DNA of 64,000 nt from Neobacillus cucumis. Its GTDB lineage: Bacteria; Bacillota; Bacilli; Bacillales_B; DSM-18226. The number at the start of each line of letters is the position of its first letter. The first letter of the stretch is position 1. The stretch lies in the NCBI RefSeq assembly GCF_023715505.1, contig NZ_JAMBOH010000005.1:124001-188000 (forward strand), read 5' to 3'. Below the pieces are notes generated by a model, which saw only the letters and a list, made by a program, of their open reading frames with translations, ran no database searches and had not been told where the DNA came from. Shown piece after piece: positions 11,001 through 21,534 of the stretch. Position numbers and translations under genes: made by a program.

Positions 11001-12396
11001 GGTTTGCAAATGATTCGAACCGGTCGATAATCTCCCCATCCTTCACTTTTACAGCTGCAAGCTCAATGATGGTATCATATACAGCAGAAAGCCCTGTTGT
11101 CTCAACGTCAAATACAACAAATGTATCTTCCGAAAGCAGGCGATGGGCATCATTATAGGCAATCGGCACCCCGTCATCGACAAGGTTAACCTCTACACCA
11201 TATAGGATTTTAATATCATTTTTCTTTCCTGCACCATAGGCTTCAGGGAATGACTGGGCAACAGCATGGTCTGTAACAGCAATCGCTTTATGCCCCCACT
11301 TTTTTGCTTGTGCAATAAGCGCACTTACTGGAGTAACGGCATCCATTTGACTCATTGGTGTATGAAGATGCAGTTCAACTCGTTTTTCATCCTCAGGAGC
11401 AGTATCTTTTCGTCCAGCAGGTTTTATTTCATTGATATCATTACAAATCATGACTAGATCACGGACAAAGGTATCGTTTTGAACGCTTCCCCGAACCTTT
11501 ACCCATAAGCCTTTTTTAACCAGCTGAAATAGGGCAGCATCTTCTTTATCACGAGAAAACATTTTTACTATGATCGAACTTGTATAATCTGTAATTTTAA
11601 AAGTTAATAGGGAACGTCCGCTGCGTAGCTCTCTTATTTCAGCATCAAAGATATACCCTTGGACTACAACTCGTCTTTCCTCATCAACGATATCAATCAA
11701 GCTGCGAAGCTCGCTGTCATCCTTAATAGTTAACCCAATAGAAAGCGGACCTGAAGGGACCTCTCCTCCAGCTTGACCCTTATCAGCTTCTTTCTTTTGC
11801 ATCTCTACTACGGCCATATGGGCTCGTTCTTGATCTTCTTTCTGTTTAGCCAGTAAGAACTGCTGATATTCATCATTTTTTTCTTCACTTTTTAATTCGG
11901 TATCAATCGCTAGCATTGGAAAACCAAATTCCTGATAAATATTTCCAATTACAGGACCATATTTCCGCTTTAAGGCAAGTCCCTCTGCTTCATTTCTAAC
12001 TGCAACAGTTAGCTTATTCCCACTAACTACAGGGATTTGTTCATTTAGAAGTTTTACAAGCGGTGGAGAAATACCATCAATTTGCTGAATGCAATAATTC
12101 CAGTATTCTAATAATAAATCAGGTGTAACAGCTTGATTAGTTACTTGGATATTGTAGGAAATGGCTGCGATATTGGAAAATGTTCGTTCAAGCTGTGTTG
12201 TAAACTTGAGATAAACATTAAACGGAAGAATTTTTTCAAATAAAAATTGAAAGTGCCACTTCCTCTCCTTCTTTTCAACAAGAAGCCTTTCAATCTGTGC
12301 ATTTTCGAAATGTACTACTACAGCATCTTCTACCAATTGCAGCTGCTGGAGCAAGAGTTTGAATCGCTCTTTATTGCCTAAGGCATGTTCGCTCAT
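8071..12396 (-). CDS. polC: DNA polymerase III PolC-type alpha subunit
   Basis: PolC is the main replicative DNA polymerase of low-GC Gram-positives and carries its own proofreading exonuclease. The 1441-residue protein has an OB fold (about 240-320), a PHP domain beginning at HLHT (343-346) that is interrupted by a DEDD exonuclease with D430 and E432 in FDVETTG. A zinc site has C916, C919, C941 and C944, and PDIDLNFSG holds active-site D970 and D972. It is full length. ATG at 12396 follows GGGAGAGAG. In B. subtilis proS lies immediately upstream; here that gene is absent and polC has its own promoter-like sequence. Confidence 0.98.
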   Translation of the reverse strand: MSEHALGNKERFKLLLQQLQLVEDAVVVHFENAQIERLLVEKKERKWHFQFLFEKILPFNVYLKFTTQLERTFSNIAAISYNIQVTNQAVTPDLLLEYWNYCIQQIDGISPPLVKLLNEQIPVVSGNKLTVAVRNEAEGLALKRKYGPVIGNIYQEFGFPMLAIDTELKSEEKNDEYQQFLLAKQKEDQERAHMAVVEMQKKEADKGQAGGEVPSGPLSIGLTIKDDSELRSLIDIVDEERRVVVQGYIFDAEIRELRSGRSLLTFKITDYTSSIIVKMFSRDKEDAALFQLVKKGLWVKVRGSVQNDTFVRDLVMICNDINEIKPAGRKDTAPEDEKRVELHLHTPMSQMDAVTPVSALIAQAKKWGHKAIAVTDHAVAQSFPEAYGAGKKNDIKILYGVEVNLVDDGVPIAYNDAHRLLSEDTFVVFDVETTGLSAVYDTIIELAAVKVKDGEIIDRFESFANPHHRLSATTINLTGITDDMVQNAPDVGEVIQRFHDWVGDAVLVAHNASFDMGFLNVGYKNIGLEKAKNPVIDTLELGRFLYPEMKNHRLNTLTKKFDIELTQHHRAIYDAEATGYLLLKMLKDALEKGIEYHDEFNNNMGKGNAYQRARPYHCTLLAQTEAGLKNLFKLISISHIEYFYRVPRLPRSVLQKYREGILVGSGCNKGEVFEGMMQKSPDEVESHAGFYDYLEVMPKEVNAPLIEMELVRDEKAMEDIISKIVALGDKLGIPVVATGNVHYLNENDKIYRKILVNSQGGANPLNRHELPDVHFRTTNEMLDAFSFLGAEKAKEIVVTNTNKVADMIDVIKPIKDDLYTPRIEGADEEMREMSYSMARSIYGDPLPEIVEARLEKELKSIIGHGFAVIYLISHKLVKKSLDDGYLVGSRGSVGSSLVATMTEITEVNPLPPHYVCPSCKHSEFFNDGSVGSGFDLPDKDCPNCGSKYRKDGHDIPFETFLGFKGDKVPDIDLNFSGEYQPRAHNYTKVLFGEEYVYRAGTIGTVADKTAFGYVKAYQQDNNMQIRGAEIERLASGCTGVKRTTGQHPGGIIVIPDYMDVYDFTPIQFPADDRNSEWKTTHFDFHSIHDNVLKLDILGHDDPTVIRMLQDLSGIDPKTIPTDDPEVMKIFSSTESLGVTEQQIMCKTGTLGIPEFGTRFVRQMLEDTKPTTFSELVQISGLSHGTDVWLGNAQELIHNKTCNLSEVIGCRDDIMVYLIYQGLEPSFAFKIMESVRKGKGLSEEMEAEMRKNEVPEWYIDSCKKIKYMFPKAHAAAYVLMAVRIAYFKVHLPLLYYAAYFTVRAEDFDIEAMSRGSEAIRAKLGEINAKGLEASNKEKNLLTVLELALEMTERGFSFQNYDLYKSDASEFIIEGNTLIPPFNSIPGLGTNAAFNIVKAREDGEFLSKEDLQQRGKVSKTILEYLDKQGCLAALPEQNQLSLF

Positions 12397-12445
12397 CGTC
12401 TCTCTCCCATCTATAAAAACTATTATTTATCTATATCAAAATTAA

Positions 12446-12454
12446 ATTATACCA
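12446..12454 (-). promoter_or_regulatory. extended -10 promoter candidate for polC
   Basis: On the minus strand TGGTATAAT forms an extended -10 box (TGnTATAAT) about 50 nt upstream of the polC ATG. There is no good -35 box at 17 nt, which extended -10 promoters can tolerate. It lies after the rseP terminator, where polC would need its own start of transcription. Confidence 0.5.
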
Positions 12455-12507
12455 TATGATAACCTATGATTCGGCTTATTTCGACAGAAAACTTCATCCA
12501 AAAAAGG

Positions 12508-12571
12508 AAAGCTTCAGCGCCATGACCAGGGAAAAAAGTAGTTCATTTTTTCCTTGGGGCTTAAGCTGGAC
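12508..12571 (+). repeat. diverged interspersed repeat in the rseP-polC gap
   Basis: The segment runs from AAAGCTTCAGCGCC to GGGCTTAAGCTGGAC, which resembles the two ends of the repeat family, with a GGAAAAAA/TTTTTTCC stem between them. It is diverged from the other copies, so the assignment is tentative. It occupies the position where proS is found in related genomes. Confidence 0.45.
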
Positions 12572-12605
12572 CATTCTGGAAAGTTCAGTTTTTATACTTT
12601 TATCA

Positions 12606-12637
12606 CAAAAAATCAGGACCGCATTGGCAATCCTGAT
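12606..12637 (-). terminator. intrinsic terminator after rseP
   Basis: ATCAGGA (12612-12618) pairs with TCCTGAT (12631-12637), with partial pairing inside the loop. On the minus strand the stem is followed by TTTTTTGTG. It ends the uppS-cdsA-dxr-rseP transcript. Confidence 0.8.
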
Positions 12638-12658
12638 TAAGTGACATCTTTATAAAAT

Positions 12659-13918
12659 TTAAAGGAAGAATCGCTGGATATCATTCCAGGTAACCACGAG
12701 CATGAGCAGCATAAGGAGAGCAAAGCCGATAAAATGGACCATCCCTTCCTTTTGTCTGTCAATTGGTTTCCCTCTTACCGCTTCAACTGCAAAGAACATT
12801 AATCTTCCACCGTCAAGAGCAGGAATAGGTAATAAGTTCATAATCCCCAAGTTAATGCTTAATATGCCAGCCCACTTCATTAGATAATATATTCCTGATT
12901 TTGCGACCTCATCTGTGGATTTATAAATTCCAACAGGACCTGATAGGGCATCAATTGAAAATTGTCCCGTAACCAACTTACCAAGCATCACAAATATTTG
13001 CTTGGTCCAAAAATAAGTTTCAGTAAATCCTGATTTCACAGCTTGAACTGGTGATTTTTCTACCGGGCTATAAACACCAATAATCCCCATTTTGTCGCCA
13101 TCCACGGTTTTTTCAAGAGGGGTTACTTGGATTTCTTTCTCTTTACCATTACGAACGATGGAGAAATCAAGTTTTTGATTCGGATTTTTCCGAATTATTT
13201 CGACTACGTCTGTCCAACTTGATATTTCTGATCCATTTATACTTTGTACAAGATCCCCTTTTTGGAGTCCCGCCGATTTAGCCGCTCCGTCGGGGGTAAT
13301 CACACCCAATTTAGGATCATTTGATGGCACACCTTGTAATAAAGCAATAATAATAAACACTACAAATGCTAAAACAAAGTTCATCATCGGACCTGCGAAG
13401 ATGGCCATAAATCTTTGCGGTAAGGTTTTCGATCCAAATTGACGGTCGATCGGAGCAATTTGTGATTCAATACCATTTTCAACGATAACTGCTTTTGGAT
13501 CAATGGAGAACGTCTGTAAGCTTTCGTTTTCGTCTTCCGCGTATCCTTTTATGATTAGTTCCTTTTCAATATCAGCAAACTCGACTTCAACAATTCTTGC
13601 TTTAGGATATTTCTCTTTATTATTTAAAATAATTTTATTTACCTTTTCTTGCTTATCAAACATAAGACCAATTCGGTAACCAGGCTTAATTTCGACCATT
13701 TCCGGATCTTCACCGGCCATTCGGACAAAGCCTCCGATCGGTAAAAGACGAATGGTATAAGTAGTTTCTCCTTTTTTATGAGTAAACACCTTTGGTCCCA
13801 TCCCAATCGCAAATTCACGGCAGAGAATACCAGCTCTTTTCGCAAAAACAAAATGACCTAATTCATGAAAGAAGACCAGTGCGCCAAAAATTACAATGAA
13901 GGCAATAACTGTGCTCAA
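12659..13918 (-). CDS. rseP: RIP metalloprotease (site-2 protease)
   Basis: This membrane-embedded zinc protease cleaves transmembrane anti-sigma factors such as RsiW after site-1 cleavage; the B. subtilis name is rasP. The HExxH motif is in FFHELGHFVFAKRAG near the N terminus, within the first membrane segment. A PDZ domain follows in the middle (GVITPDGAAKSAGLQKGDLVQSING), and the C-terminal membrane segments include NLLPIPALDGGR. I chose the TTG at 13918 because AAAGGTGG precedes it; a GTG at 13930 is the alternative and adds four residues. It is last in the uppS-cdsA-dxr-rseP group. Confidence 0.95.
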   Translation of the reverse strand: MSTVIAFIVIFGALVFFHELGHFVFAKRAGILCREFAIGMGPKVFTHKKGETTYTIRLLPIGGFVRMAGEDPEMVEIKPGYRIGLMFDKQEKVNKIILNNKEKYPKARIVEVEFADIEKELIIKGYAEDENESLQTFSIDPKAVIVENGIESQIAPIDRQFGSKTLPQRFMAIFAGPMMNFVLAFVVFIIIALLQGVPSNDPKLGVITPDGAAKSAGLQKGDLVQSINGSEISSWTDVVEIIRKNPNQKLDFSIVRNGKEKEIQVTPLEKTVDGDKMGIIGVYSPVEKSPVQAVKSGFTETYFWTKQIFVMLGKLVTGQFSIDALSGPVGIYKSTDEVAKSGIYYLMKWAGILSINLGIMNLLPIPALDGGRLMFFAVEAVRGKPIDRQKEGMVHFIGFALLMLLMLVVTWNDIQRFFL

Positions 13919-13959
13919 TGATAAAACCACCTTTTATAGAGGATAGGGAAGTATCTTTC

Positions 13960-15102
13960 CTATAGTAGTGAGTGTACAAATTGTCGAGTCTCTTTGTCAA
14001 CTTCTTCTATCGTAGCTAGACTTGGATTATCGATGACTTGATGTTTACTTAATGCTTGCTCAATTAATTCCTCTATTTGCAAGAAACGAATTTTGCCTTT
14101 TAAAAATGCAGCCACTGCCGCTTCATTGGCAGCATTTAACACTGTTGGCATGGTTCCACCTTTATTACCCGCATGATAGGCAAAATCTAGGCAGCGGAAA
14201 CGTTGTAAATCCATTTTCTGAAAATGCAACTTACCAACTTCGGCTAAATTCAACCTTTTAGCTGATTTAAGTGGAAGCCGGTCTGGATATGTAAGCGCAA
14301 ATTGGATTGGCACCCTCATATCTGGTGTTCCCAATTGGGCAATAATGCTGGAGTCATGAAACTCTACCATGGAATGAATAATACTTTCCTTGTGGAGCAA
14401 TACGTCTATTTTTTCAAACGGAACGTCAAACAACCAGTGAGCTTCAATAACCTCTAATCCTTTATTCATCATTGTCGCTGAATCAATCGTAATTTTTGCA
14501 CCCATAGACCAGTTTGGATGGTGTAAAGCCTGTTCTACGGTGACATCCTTCAGATCCGCACGGGTTCGATCACGGAAACTGCCACCAGAAGCCGTTAATA
14601 TTAATCTTTCAATATTTTTATCCATTTCTCCTTGCAACGCTTGGAAAATGGCCGAATGTTCGCTGTCAACAGGGAGGAGCGGTACATTATTTCTTTTAGC
14701 CGCTTCTATTACTAAATGACCTGCAGTCACTAACGTTTCTTTATTCGCTATGGCAATTACCTTCCCGCATTCAATTGCTTGTAAAGTGGGATGCAGCCCT
14801 ACACTGCCAAGGACAGCATTCACAAGGATATCTGATTTTTCGAAAACAGCAACCTCAATTAATCCTTCATTGCCAAAAGTAAACTTCGTCTTGGGGAACT
14901 CTGCTCTAAATAGCGTACAATCACTAGATTCCTGTACAGAGACAAGCTTCGGTTTAAATTCAATAATCAATTTACGGGCTAATTCAATATTTTTTCCAAC
15001 TGAAAATGCAGCAAGTTGAAATTCAGAAGGATGCTCACGGATAATATCAATCGTTTGAATTCCGACTGAACCCGTAGCACCTAATAAACTAATTGTTTTC
15101 AA
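13960..15102 (-). CDS. dxr: 1-deoxy-D-xylulose-5-phosphate reductoisomerase
   Basis: Dxr makes 2-C-methyl-D-erythritol 4-phosphate with NADPH, the committed step of the MEP isoprenoid pathway. The 380-residue protein has the Rossmann motif [10 protein letters not shown] at its N terminus, [24 protein letters not shown] and [10 protein letters not shown], all normal for the family. Translation starts at a TTG (15102) following TTTAGGAG. It sits between cdsA and rseP, and its product feeds the undecaprenyl carrier made by the adjacent uppS. Confidence 0.97.
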   Translation of the reverse strand: MKTISLLGATGSVGIQTIDIIREHPSEFQLAAFSVGKNIELARKLIIEFKPKLVSVQESSDCTLFRAEFPKTKFTFGNEGLIEVAVFEKSDILVNAVLGSVGLHPTLQAIECGKVIAIANKETLVTAGHLVIEAAKRNNVPLLPVDSEHSAIFQALQGEMDKNIERLILTASGGSFRDRTRADLKDVTVEQALHHPNWSMGAKITIDSATMMNKGLEVIEAHWLFDVPFEKIDVLLHKESIIHSMVEFHDSSIIAQLGTPDMRVPIQFALTYPDRLPLKSAKRLNLAEVGKLHFQKMDLQRFRCLDFAYHAGNKGGTMPTVLNAANEAAVAAFLKGKIRFLQIEELIEQALSKHQVIDNPSLATIEEVDKETRQFVHSLL

Positions 15103-15135
15103 AAGTGTTCAACTCCTAAAAATAGAGCACAGCCA

Positions 15136-15930
15136 TTATGTCCAAAGATGGAAAAGGTTTAATAATGGCAATACAAATAATAAGCTATCAAACCGGTCCA
15201 GAATCCCGCCATGTCCTGGCAGAATGTTACCTGAATCCTTTACATTAAAATGACGTTTAAAAGCTGATTGGACAAGGTCGCCAATTTGTCCAAAAACGGA
15301 AAGAACAACGGTTATTCCCATTAACGTGACTAGACTGACTGGGATTGACGAGGAAAATAGGGAAAATAATATTCCCACGATTACAGCACAAACGACACCG
15401 CCTAATGAACCTTCTACTGTTTTATTGGGACTAATTTCGGGCCAGAGTTTGTTCTTTCCCATCGCTTTGCCGAAAAAATATGCCCCGGAGTCTGTTGCCC
15501 AAATAATAAATAGGGAATAAAAAACATAAACAAGTCCTGCCTCACGAGTTTCAATAAAAAAGTAAAATCCAATACCGACATATATCGCCGAAAGAATTGA
15601 AAAAGAGACATCTTCAAAGGTAAAACGATTTTTTGTGACCACCGTATAGGCTAATAACAACAAAATAAAAATAATCGCTATCTCCATTTTCGAATAGTAA
15701 AAACCCGAGATAACCTGATTATATTGATTAGGAAAAATAATCACCCAAAGAAATAAAAGCGATATTAGTCCGTGAACAGAAAAGATACTTATGTTTTTCA
15801 TTTTTAAAAGTTCATATAATCCTACTGTAGCAAGAATGTACGTTAACAGAACAAAAGGAAGGCCACCATAAAATACAATTGGTAAAAATAATGCTGCTGC
15901 TATCACTGCTGTAATAATTCTTTGCTTCAT
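15136..15930 (-). CDS. cdsA: phosphatidate cytidylyltransferase
   Basis: CdsA converts phosphatidic acid and CTP to CDP-diacylglycerol, the precursor of membrane phospholipids. The 264-residue protein is almost entirely hydrophobic, with about eight predicted membrane segments. The family signature is near the C terminus, with SAFKRHFNVKDSG followed by PGHGGILDRFDS. It follows uppS closely and is co-transcribed with dxr and rseP. Length is normal. Confidence 0.97.
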   Translation of the reverse strand: MKQRIITAVIAAALFLPIVFYGGLPFVLLTYILATVGLYELLKMKNISIFSVHGLISLLFLWVIIFPNQYNQVISGFYYSKMEIAIIFILLLLAYTVVTKNRFTFEDVSFSILSAIYVGIGFYFFIETREAGLVYVFYSLFIIWATDSGAYFFGKAMGKNKLWPEISPNKTVEGSLGGVVCAVIVGILFSLFSSSIPVSLVTLMGITVVLSVFGQIGDLVQSAFKRHFNVKDSGNILPGHGGILDRFDSLLFVLPLLNLFHLWT

Positions 15931-15972
15931 CGACTAGTTCAACACCTTTTATGTTCTTAAAGAGAGGTATAC

Positions 15973-16749
15973 TTAGATCCCGCCAAACCTGCGCTGGCGT
16001 TTTTGATAGGCCTCTATCGCTTCAAGGAAATATTCCTCATTAAAATCAGGCCATAAAACTTCTGTAAACCAGAATTCTGAGTAAGCTAATTGCCAAAGCA
16101 TAAAGTTACTTAAGCGAATTTCGCCACTTGTTCGAATTAGCAGGTCAGGATCTTGAAAATCAGAACTCATTAAATACGAGGAAAAGACTTTTTCGGTAAG
16201 TTCCGTCTCCTTCAGTATTCCTTTTTTGTTATCATTTATAATTTGTTTTACAGCATCGAGTATTTCCGCCCTGCTTCCATAATTCAAGGCAAAATTCAAG
16301 ACTAATCCAGTATTAGTTTTTGTTTCTTCGACCGCTCTCTCGATAGCATGGAGTGTATGTAGTGGCAGTTGATTTTTATACCCCATCATTTTCACTTGAA
16401 CATTATTCTCAATTAGTTCAGGAAGAAAAGTACCTAAAAATTCTTCCGGAAGCTTCATAATATATTCCACTTCATTTTTAGGGCGTTTCCAGTTCTCAGT
16501 AGAAAAGGCATATAAGGTTAAGGCCTTGATTCCGAGATTATTAGCCAGCATGGTTGTCTTACGAACGACCTTCATGCCTTCGTGATGACCTGCAATACGC
16601 GGTAGGGCTCTTTTTTTAGCCCAACGGCCATTACCGTCCATAATAATGGCAACATGTTCAGGAACAGGCGATTCTTTTATTTCTTCTATTTTATCTCGGA
16701 GTGTGGAAGAGTTAGCTGGCTTCTTCCAAAGCCCAAATTTATTAAACAT
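15973..16749 (-). CDS. uppS: isoprenyl transferase (undecaprenyl diphosphate synthase)
   Basis: UppS condenses isopentenyl diphosphate onto farnesyl diphosphate to make the C55 carrier lipid for cell wall synthesis. The 258-residue protein has HVAIIMDGNGRWAKKR with the catalytic aspartate, RIAGHHEGMK, and LIRTSGEIRLSNFMLWQ near the C terminus. The ATG at 16749 is 7 nt after GAGGAG; the ATG-less upstream extension is rejected. It heads the uppS-cdsA-dxr-rseP group. Confidence 0.97.
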   Translation of the reverse strand: MFNKFGLWKKPANSSTLRDKIEEIKESPVPEHVAIIMDGNGRWAKKRALPRIAGHHEGMKVVRKTTMLANNLGIKALTLYAFSTENWKRPKNEVEYIMKLPEEFLGTFLPELIENNVQVKMMGYKNQLPLHTLHAIERAVEETKTNTGLVLNFALNYGSRAEILDAVKQIINDNKKGILKETELTEKVFSSYLMSSDFQDPDLLIRTSGEIRLSNFMLWQLAYSEFWFTEVLWPDFNEEYFLEAIEAYQKRQRRFGGI

Positions 16750-16960
16750 AACATTGCTCCTCAATTAATTAATCATTTCCTCCGAAAATAAATCATGGAT
16801 TCATATATCCAAATATGTAAAAGGATTTTTCAGTTAGATGATACTATCATACCAAAAAACCTAAAAGATATCTCTAATATTAACCTATGTAAAATAACAG
16901 GAATTAAGAATAATGTTCAGCAAATATTAAGGGACAATCAAACCACACCAAAAATAGTGA

Positions 16961-16983
16961 AAAAACCCCCTAATAAAGAGGGT
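16961..16983 (-). terminator. intrinsic terminator after frr and repeat copy
   Basis: On the minus strand ACCCTC and GGGGGT pair (one G-T pair) around TTTATTA and are followed by TTTTTTC. The terminator lies beyond the repeat copy at 16991-17112, so that repeat would be transcribed as part of the frr 3' untranslated region. The remaining ~210 nt up to uppS are A+T rich and show no convincing promoter. Confidence 0.75.
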
Positions 16984-16990
16984 CTTGGTA

Positions 16991-17112
16991 GAAAAGCGGA
17001 AGCACCTTGGCTATCCCCGATAAACGCATCTTGTTCTGAAGGTGAAGCTGTTCTTTGACTTCATTGACAGAATCGAAACGAACTAGGGGTGCTAGGCGCC
17101 CTGAGCTAGACA
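16991..17112 (+). repeat. interspersed hairpin repeat in the frr-uppS gap
   Basis: The left end is GAAAAGCGGAAGCACCTTGG and the right end GCTAGGCGCCCTGAGCTAGACA. The interior is diverged from the other copies but still has GAAGGTGAAGCTGTTCTTTGA-like hairpin sequence in the middle. It lies downstream of frr and antisense to it. Confidence 0.75.
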
Positions 17113-17117
17113 TCTGG

Positions 17118-17675
17118 TTACACTTCTAAAATTTCTTTTTCTTTATCTTTTGTGATTTGATCAATTTTTTGAATGAACTCATCGGTAAGCTTTTGGATAT
17201 CCTCAGAATAGCCGCGTAGCGCATCTTCTGTAATTTCACCATTTTTCTCGAGCTTTTTCAAATCATCGTTTCCATCACGACGAATATTACGGATCGCTAC
17301 TTTGGCTTCTTCTGACTCTTTTTTTACTAACTTAACAAGTTCTTTCCGTCGCTCTTCCGTCAATTGTGGAATCGCTATACGAATAACGGTACCATCATTC
17401 GTCGGATTCAAACCCAAATCAGATTTCAAGATAGCCTTTTCAATATCACCAAGAATAGATTTGTCATATGGCTGAATCACTAGTAAACGTGCTTCTGGTG
17501 TGGTAATCCCCGCCATTTGATTCACTGGAGTTGGCGCCCCATAATAGTCAATCGTAATACGATCTAACAAGGATGCACTTGCGCGGCCGGCACGAATGCT
17601 CGCTAGCTCACGAGTATAAGCTTGAATAGCTTTTGTCATACGATCTTTTGTTGAAGCAATGACTTGTTTTGGCAT
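17118..17675 (-). CDS. frr: ribosome recycling factor
   Basis: RRF works with EF-G to split post-termination ribosomes. The 185-residue protein has the conserved [13 protein letters not shown] motif near residue 30 and the coiled-coil C-terminal region with [24 protein letters not shown]. Its ATG overlaps the pyrH stop codon (TAATG), so the two are translationally coupled. Length is the family standard. Confidence 0.98.
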   Translation of the reverse strand: MPKQVIASTKDRMTKAIQAYTRELASIRAGRASASLLDRITIDYYGAPTPVNQMAGITTPEARLLVIQPYDKSILGDIEKAILKSDLGLNPTNDGTVIRIAIPQLTEERRKELVKLVKKESEEAKVAIRNIRRDGNDDLKKLEKNGEITEDALRGYSEDIQKLTDEFIQKIDQITKDKEKEILEV

Positions 17676-18400
17676 TAGTTTTTCCCCCTAACGATTGTTC
17701 CGATTTTTTCACCCATAACGGCTTTTTTGATATTGCCTTGTTCCATAATTGAGAACACAATCAATGGAATATCATTATCCATACATAATGAAGAAGCAGT
17801 TGAGTCCATCACTGCTAGGCCTTCCTTAATGACATCCAAGAATGTGAGATCTTCATACTTAGTGGCAGCAGGATCAATTCGAGGGTCTGCAGAATAAACT
17901 CCATCAACATTATTTTTAGCCATTAAGATCACTTCCGCATCAATCTCCGCTGCTCTTAATGCTGCAGTTGTATCTGTTGAGAAGTAAGGATTACCTGTAC
18001 CTGCTGCAAAGATTACAACCCTATTTTTTTCTAGGTGTCTCATCGCCTTGCGTCTGATATATGGTTCAGCAACCTGACGCATTTCAATGGATGTTTGAAC
18101 ACGTGATTGAATTCCTAATTGCTCTAAACTATCCTGAAGTGCCAAAGAATTCATCACGGTTGCAAGCATTCCCATATAATCTGCTGTTGCTCTGTCCATC
18201 CCCATCTCACTGCCGATCTTACCGCGCCAAATATTCCCTCCGCCAACAACAACGGCAACTTCGACGCCTAGTTCTGCTACTTCCTTTACCTGTTCGGCAA
18301 TAGATTTAATTACAGAAGGTTTAATTCCAAAACTGGACTCACCAGCAAGTGCTTCCCCACTCAATTTTAAAACCACTCGTTTGTACTTAGGACCGCTCAT
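17675..18400 (-). CDS. pyrH: UMP kinase
   Basis: PyrH phosphorylates UMP to UDP in pyrimidine nucleotide synthesis. The 241-residue protein of the amino acid kinase fold has [13 protein letters not shown] at the N terminus, [10 protein letters not shown], and [17 protein letters not shown]. The ATG at 18400 has GGAGG at ideal spacing; the longer reading frame lacks a site. It is coupled to frr. The gap upstream holds a large repeat copy, so its promoter is either in that repeat-flanked region or upstream in tsf. Confidence 0.98.
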   Translation of the reverse strand: MSGPKYKRVVLKLSGEALAGESSFGIKPSVIKSIAEQVKEVAELGVEVAVVVGGGNIWRGKIGSEMGMDRATADYMGMLATVMNSLALQDSLEQLGIQSRVQTSIEMRQVAEPYIRRKAMRHLEKNRVVIFAAGTGNPYFSTDTTAALRAAEIDAEVILMAKNNVDGVYSADPRIDPAATKYEDLTFLDVIKEGLAVMDSTASSLCMDNDIPLIVFSIMEQGNIKKAVMGEKIGTIVRGKN

Positions 18401-18423
18401 ATAAACCTCCGTATGTATTATTT

Positions 18424-18612
18424 TAAAGCGCAAGCGCCTTGAATAGGGGCGATATAGGGCGATTTTGCACTGATAAGTGCTTAGTCGCCCTTAATGCGTA
18501 CATAAAGCGTTAGCTTTTTGTAGCCTAGCACAAGACGAGCCGTCCAAAAGGCTGTTCTTTACCTTTTGGACGGATTGGCTTGTGACCTCGCGCCCCTAGG
18601 CGCTGGAGCTAA
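18424..18612 (+). repeat. interspersed hairpin repeat, long copy in the pyrH-tsf gap
   Basis: This is a long copy with left end GCGCAAGCGCC and right end TAGGCGCTGGAGCTA. A small hairpin AAAGCGTTAGCTTT comes first. The main hairpin pairs CACAAG (18529-18534) with CTTGTG (18579-18584) and CCGTCCAAAAGG (18540-18551) with CCTTTTGGACGG (18562-18573). Both stems differ from the copy at 7899 yet remain paired. Confidence 0.85.
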
Positions 18613-18635
18613 ATATTATTATATAATTCCCTTTA

Positions 18636-18665
18636 AAAATAGGGAACACACCGTGTCCCCTTTTT
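18636..18665 (-). terminator. intrinsic terminator after tsf
   Basis: GGGAACAC and GTGTCCCC form the stem, with T-runs on both sides, so it can work in either direction. On the minus strand it ends the rpsB-tsf transcript. Confidence 0.75.
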
Positions 18666-18725
18666 AAAAACTATAATAGTAACATTCCCTTAAAGCATTT
18701 GTTTTTAAGCAAGAGAATATTTGAC

Positions 18726-19610
18726 TTATTTTTTATTTACTTGGTTCATAACTTCTTCAGCGAAGTTGTCTTCTTTCTTTTCAATACCTTCGCCTACTTC
18801 GTAACGTACAAATTCACGAACAGTTCCGCCTTTAGACTCAACAAACTGGCGAACTTTTTGATCAGGATTTTTAACGAAAGTTTGATCAAGAAGACATACA
18901 TCTTCAAAGTATTTGCCAAGACGGCCTTCTACCATTTTTGCCACGATGTTTTCTGGCTTGCCTTCGTTTAGTGCTTGTTGTGTTAAAACTTGACGCTCAT
19001 GCTCAACTTCTTCTGCAGATACTTGGTCACGAGATACAAATTTTGGTCTTAATGCAGCGATATGCATAGAAACATCTTTTGCTGCACTATCATCAGTAGT
19101 GCCTTCAAGCACTGTTAAAACGCTGATACGGCCGCCCATGTGAAGGTAAGCACCAAAAGCATCGTTGTCAGTCTTAGAAAGAAGCGCAAAACGGCGAAGT
19201 GAAAGCTTTTCTCCAATCTTTGCGATAGCAGCGTTGATGTGGTCAGCAACAGTTGCTCCATTTTCCATTGTTTGAGCAGATGCTTCTTCAACAGTAGCTG
19301 GTTTGTTTTTAAGTAAGTGTGCAGCAAGTTCTTGTACTAGAGCTTGGAATGCTTCATTTTTTGCAACGAAATCTGTTTCAGAGTTAACTTCAAGGATAAC
19401 AGCCTGGTTTCCTTCTGTTACAACTGAAGTCAAACCTTCAGCAGCAATACGGTCTGCTTTATTAGCAGCTTTAGCAATACCTTTTTCACGTAAGAAATCG
19501 ATTGCTTTTTCCATATCACCATCTGTTGCTGTAAGTGCTTTTTTACAGTCCATCATGCCTGCGCCTGTTTTTTCACGAAGTTCTTTTACCATTTGTGCAG
19601 TAACTGCCAT
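18726..19610 (-). CDS. tsf: elongation factor Ts
   Basis: EF-Ts is the nucleotide exchange factor for EF-Tu. The 294-residue protein has the UBA-like N terminus [20 protein letters not shown], and the exchange motif [13 protein letters not shown]. The middle and C-terminal domains match the family. It follows rpsB after an attenuator-like hairpin and is followed by a terminator. Start ATG follows AAGGAGGAAATT. Length is normal for Bacillus. Confidence 0.98.
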   Translation of the reverse strand: MAVTAQMVKELREKTGAGMMDCKKALTATDGDMEKAIDFLREKGIAKAANKADRIAAEGLTSVVTEGNQAVILEVNSETDFVAKNEAFQALVQELAAHLLKNKPATVEEASAQTMENGATVADHINAAIAKIGEKLSLRRFALLSKTDNDAFGAYLHMGGRISVLTVLEGTTDDSAAKDVSMHIAALRPKFVSRDQVSAEEVEHERQVLTQQALNEGKPENIVAKMVEGRLGKYFEDVCLLDQTFVKNPDQKVRQFVESKGGTVREFVRYEVGEGIEKKEDNFAEEVMNQVNKK

Positions 19611-19683
19611 TTTAAATTTCCTCCTTTTAATCTATGTACTATTTCCTATCTTTAGCCATTCAAACTAAAGATAAACATTTCTT

Positions 19684-19721
19684 AAAAAAAGGTGATAAAG
19701 GGTCTCCCTTATCACCTTTTT
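19684..19721 (-). terminator. hairpin between rpsB and tsf, terminator or attenuator
   Basis: GGTGATAAAGGG and CCCTTATCACC pair with one bulged A and a TCTC loop, with A/T tracts on both sides. On the minus strand seven T follow. It sits between two co-transcribed genes, so partial read-through is expected. Confidence 0.75.
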
Positions 19722-19736
19722 AATAAAGTCACTATC

Positions 19737-20550
<814 letters not shown>

Positions 20551-20557
20551 ATGAAAT

Positions 20558-20586
20558 AATATAGCATAAGTAAATATAACAATCAA
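20558..20586 (-). promoter_or_regulatory. sigma-A promoter for rpsB-tsf
   Basis: The minus strand has TTGATT (20581-20586), a 17-nt spacer, and TATATT (20558-20563) preceded by TG, giving an extended -10. This is one of the best promoters in the window. Confidence 0.8.
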
Positions 20587-20599
20587 GAACTACTTTTAA

Positions 20600-20636
20600 A
20601 AAATTAAAAATCCCCAATTCTTGCAAACTGGGGATT
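20600..20636 (-). terminator. intrinsic terminator after codY
   Basis: AATCCCCA (20609-20616) pairs with TGGGGATT (20629-20636), followed on the minus strand by TTTAATTTTTT. It separates the hslV-hslU-codY transcript from rpsB. Confidence 0.85.
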
Positions 20637-20643
20637 GATACTT

Positions 20644-21423
20644 TTAGTTTGATCTTAATTTATCAAGTTCCACAAGAAACTTGTCATTTAGGACCTTAAT
20701 ATACGTACCTTTCATACCTAGTGAACGCGATTCAATTACCCCTGCACTTTCAAGTTTTCTTAGTGCATTTACAATTACTGAACGTGTAATTCCAACCCGG
20801 TCTGCAATTTTTGAAGCAACCAACAAGCCTTCATGGCCATTTAGCTCCTCAAAAATATGTTCAATCGCTTCTAGTTCACTATAAGACAATGAACTAATTG
20901 CCATTTGAACAACAGCTTTACTTCTTGCTTCTTCTTCAATTTCTTCAGACTTTTCACGTAAAATCTCCATACCTACAACTGTTGCCCCATATTCAGCTAG
21001 AATTAAGTCATCATCATGGAATTTTTCTTGTAGTCTTGCAAGAATTAATGTACCAAGTCGTTCCCCGCCGCCAATAATCGGAACAATTGTTGTTAAACCT
21101 TCTTTAAATAAGTCTCTGTTTTCAACTGGAAAGGCGGTATATTGGCTTTCAATATCAAGGTTTGAAGAAGTTTCTTGAATATTAAACAAGCCTTTTGAGT
21201 ATTCCTCAGGAAATTGACGATCCTCAAACATTTTCTTAATACGTTCATTTTCGATTTGCTGATAAATAGAAAATCCTAAAAGTTTCCCGCGGCGGCTTAC
21301 AATATATACATTTGCCTCAATTGTCTCACTTAACGTTTCCGACATTTCTTTAAAATTAACAGGCTTGCCTGCTGCCTTCTGTAGTAAAACATTAATACGT
21401 CTAGTTTTTGTAAGTAAATCCAT
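20644..21423 (-). CDS. codY: GTP- and branched-chain amino acid-sensing global repressor CodY
   Basis: CodY represses genes for adaptation to poor nutrition when GTP and isoleucine/valine are high. The 259-residue protein starts [19 protein letters not shown] and has the GAF sensor domain (about 1-155) and a C-terminal winged helix with [41 protein letters not shown]. The ATG at 21423 follows AGGAGGAAG; the 19-residue upstream extension is not conserved. It follows hslU, as in Bacillus, where the operon is codV-clpQ-clpY-codY. A candidate CodY site lies at sucC in this window. Confidence 0.98.
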   Translation of the reverse strand: MDLLTKTRRINVLLQKAAGKPVNFKEMSETLSETIEANVYIVSRRGKLLGFSIYQQIENERIKKMFEDRQFPEEYSKGLFNIQETSSNLDIESQYTAFPVENRDLFKEGLTTIVPIIGGGERLGTLILARLQEKFHDDDLILAEYGATVVGMEILREKSEEIEEEARSKAVVQMAISSLSYSELEAIEHIFEELNGHEGLLVASKIADRVGITRSVIVNALRKLESAGVIESRSLGMKGTYIKVLNDKFLVELDKLRSN

Positions 21424-21534
21424 CTGTTTCTTCCTCCTAGTAGCTACAACCATTATTAAATTTTGTGTAAAACATTTCATGTATGAGTATTATTTAAGAA
21501 TGGCATCTCCTGAAAAATTCAAATAGCAACATTC

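Noticed and set aside
16795..17058. 87-residue plus-strand frame in the uppS-frr gap
   Set aside because: It runs through a terminator and a repeat copy, without a ribosome binding site or similarity that I can see.
21424..21534. ATTTTTCAGGAGATG upstream of codY as a CodY autoregulatory box
   Set aside because: Only 11 of 15 bases match the consensus, which is expected by chance in A+T-rich DNA.
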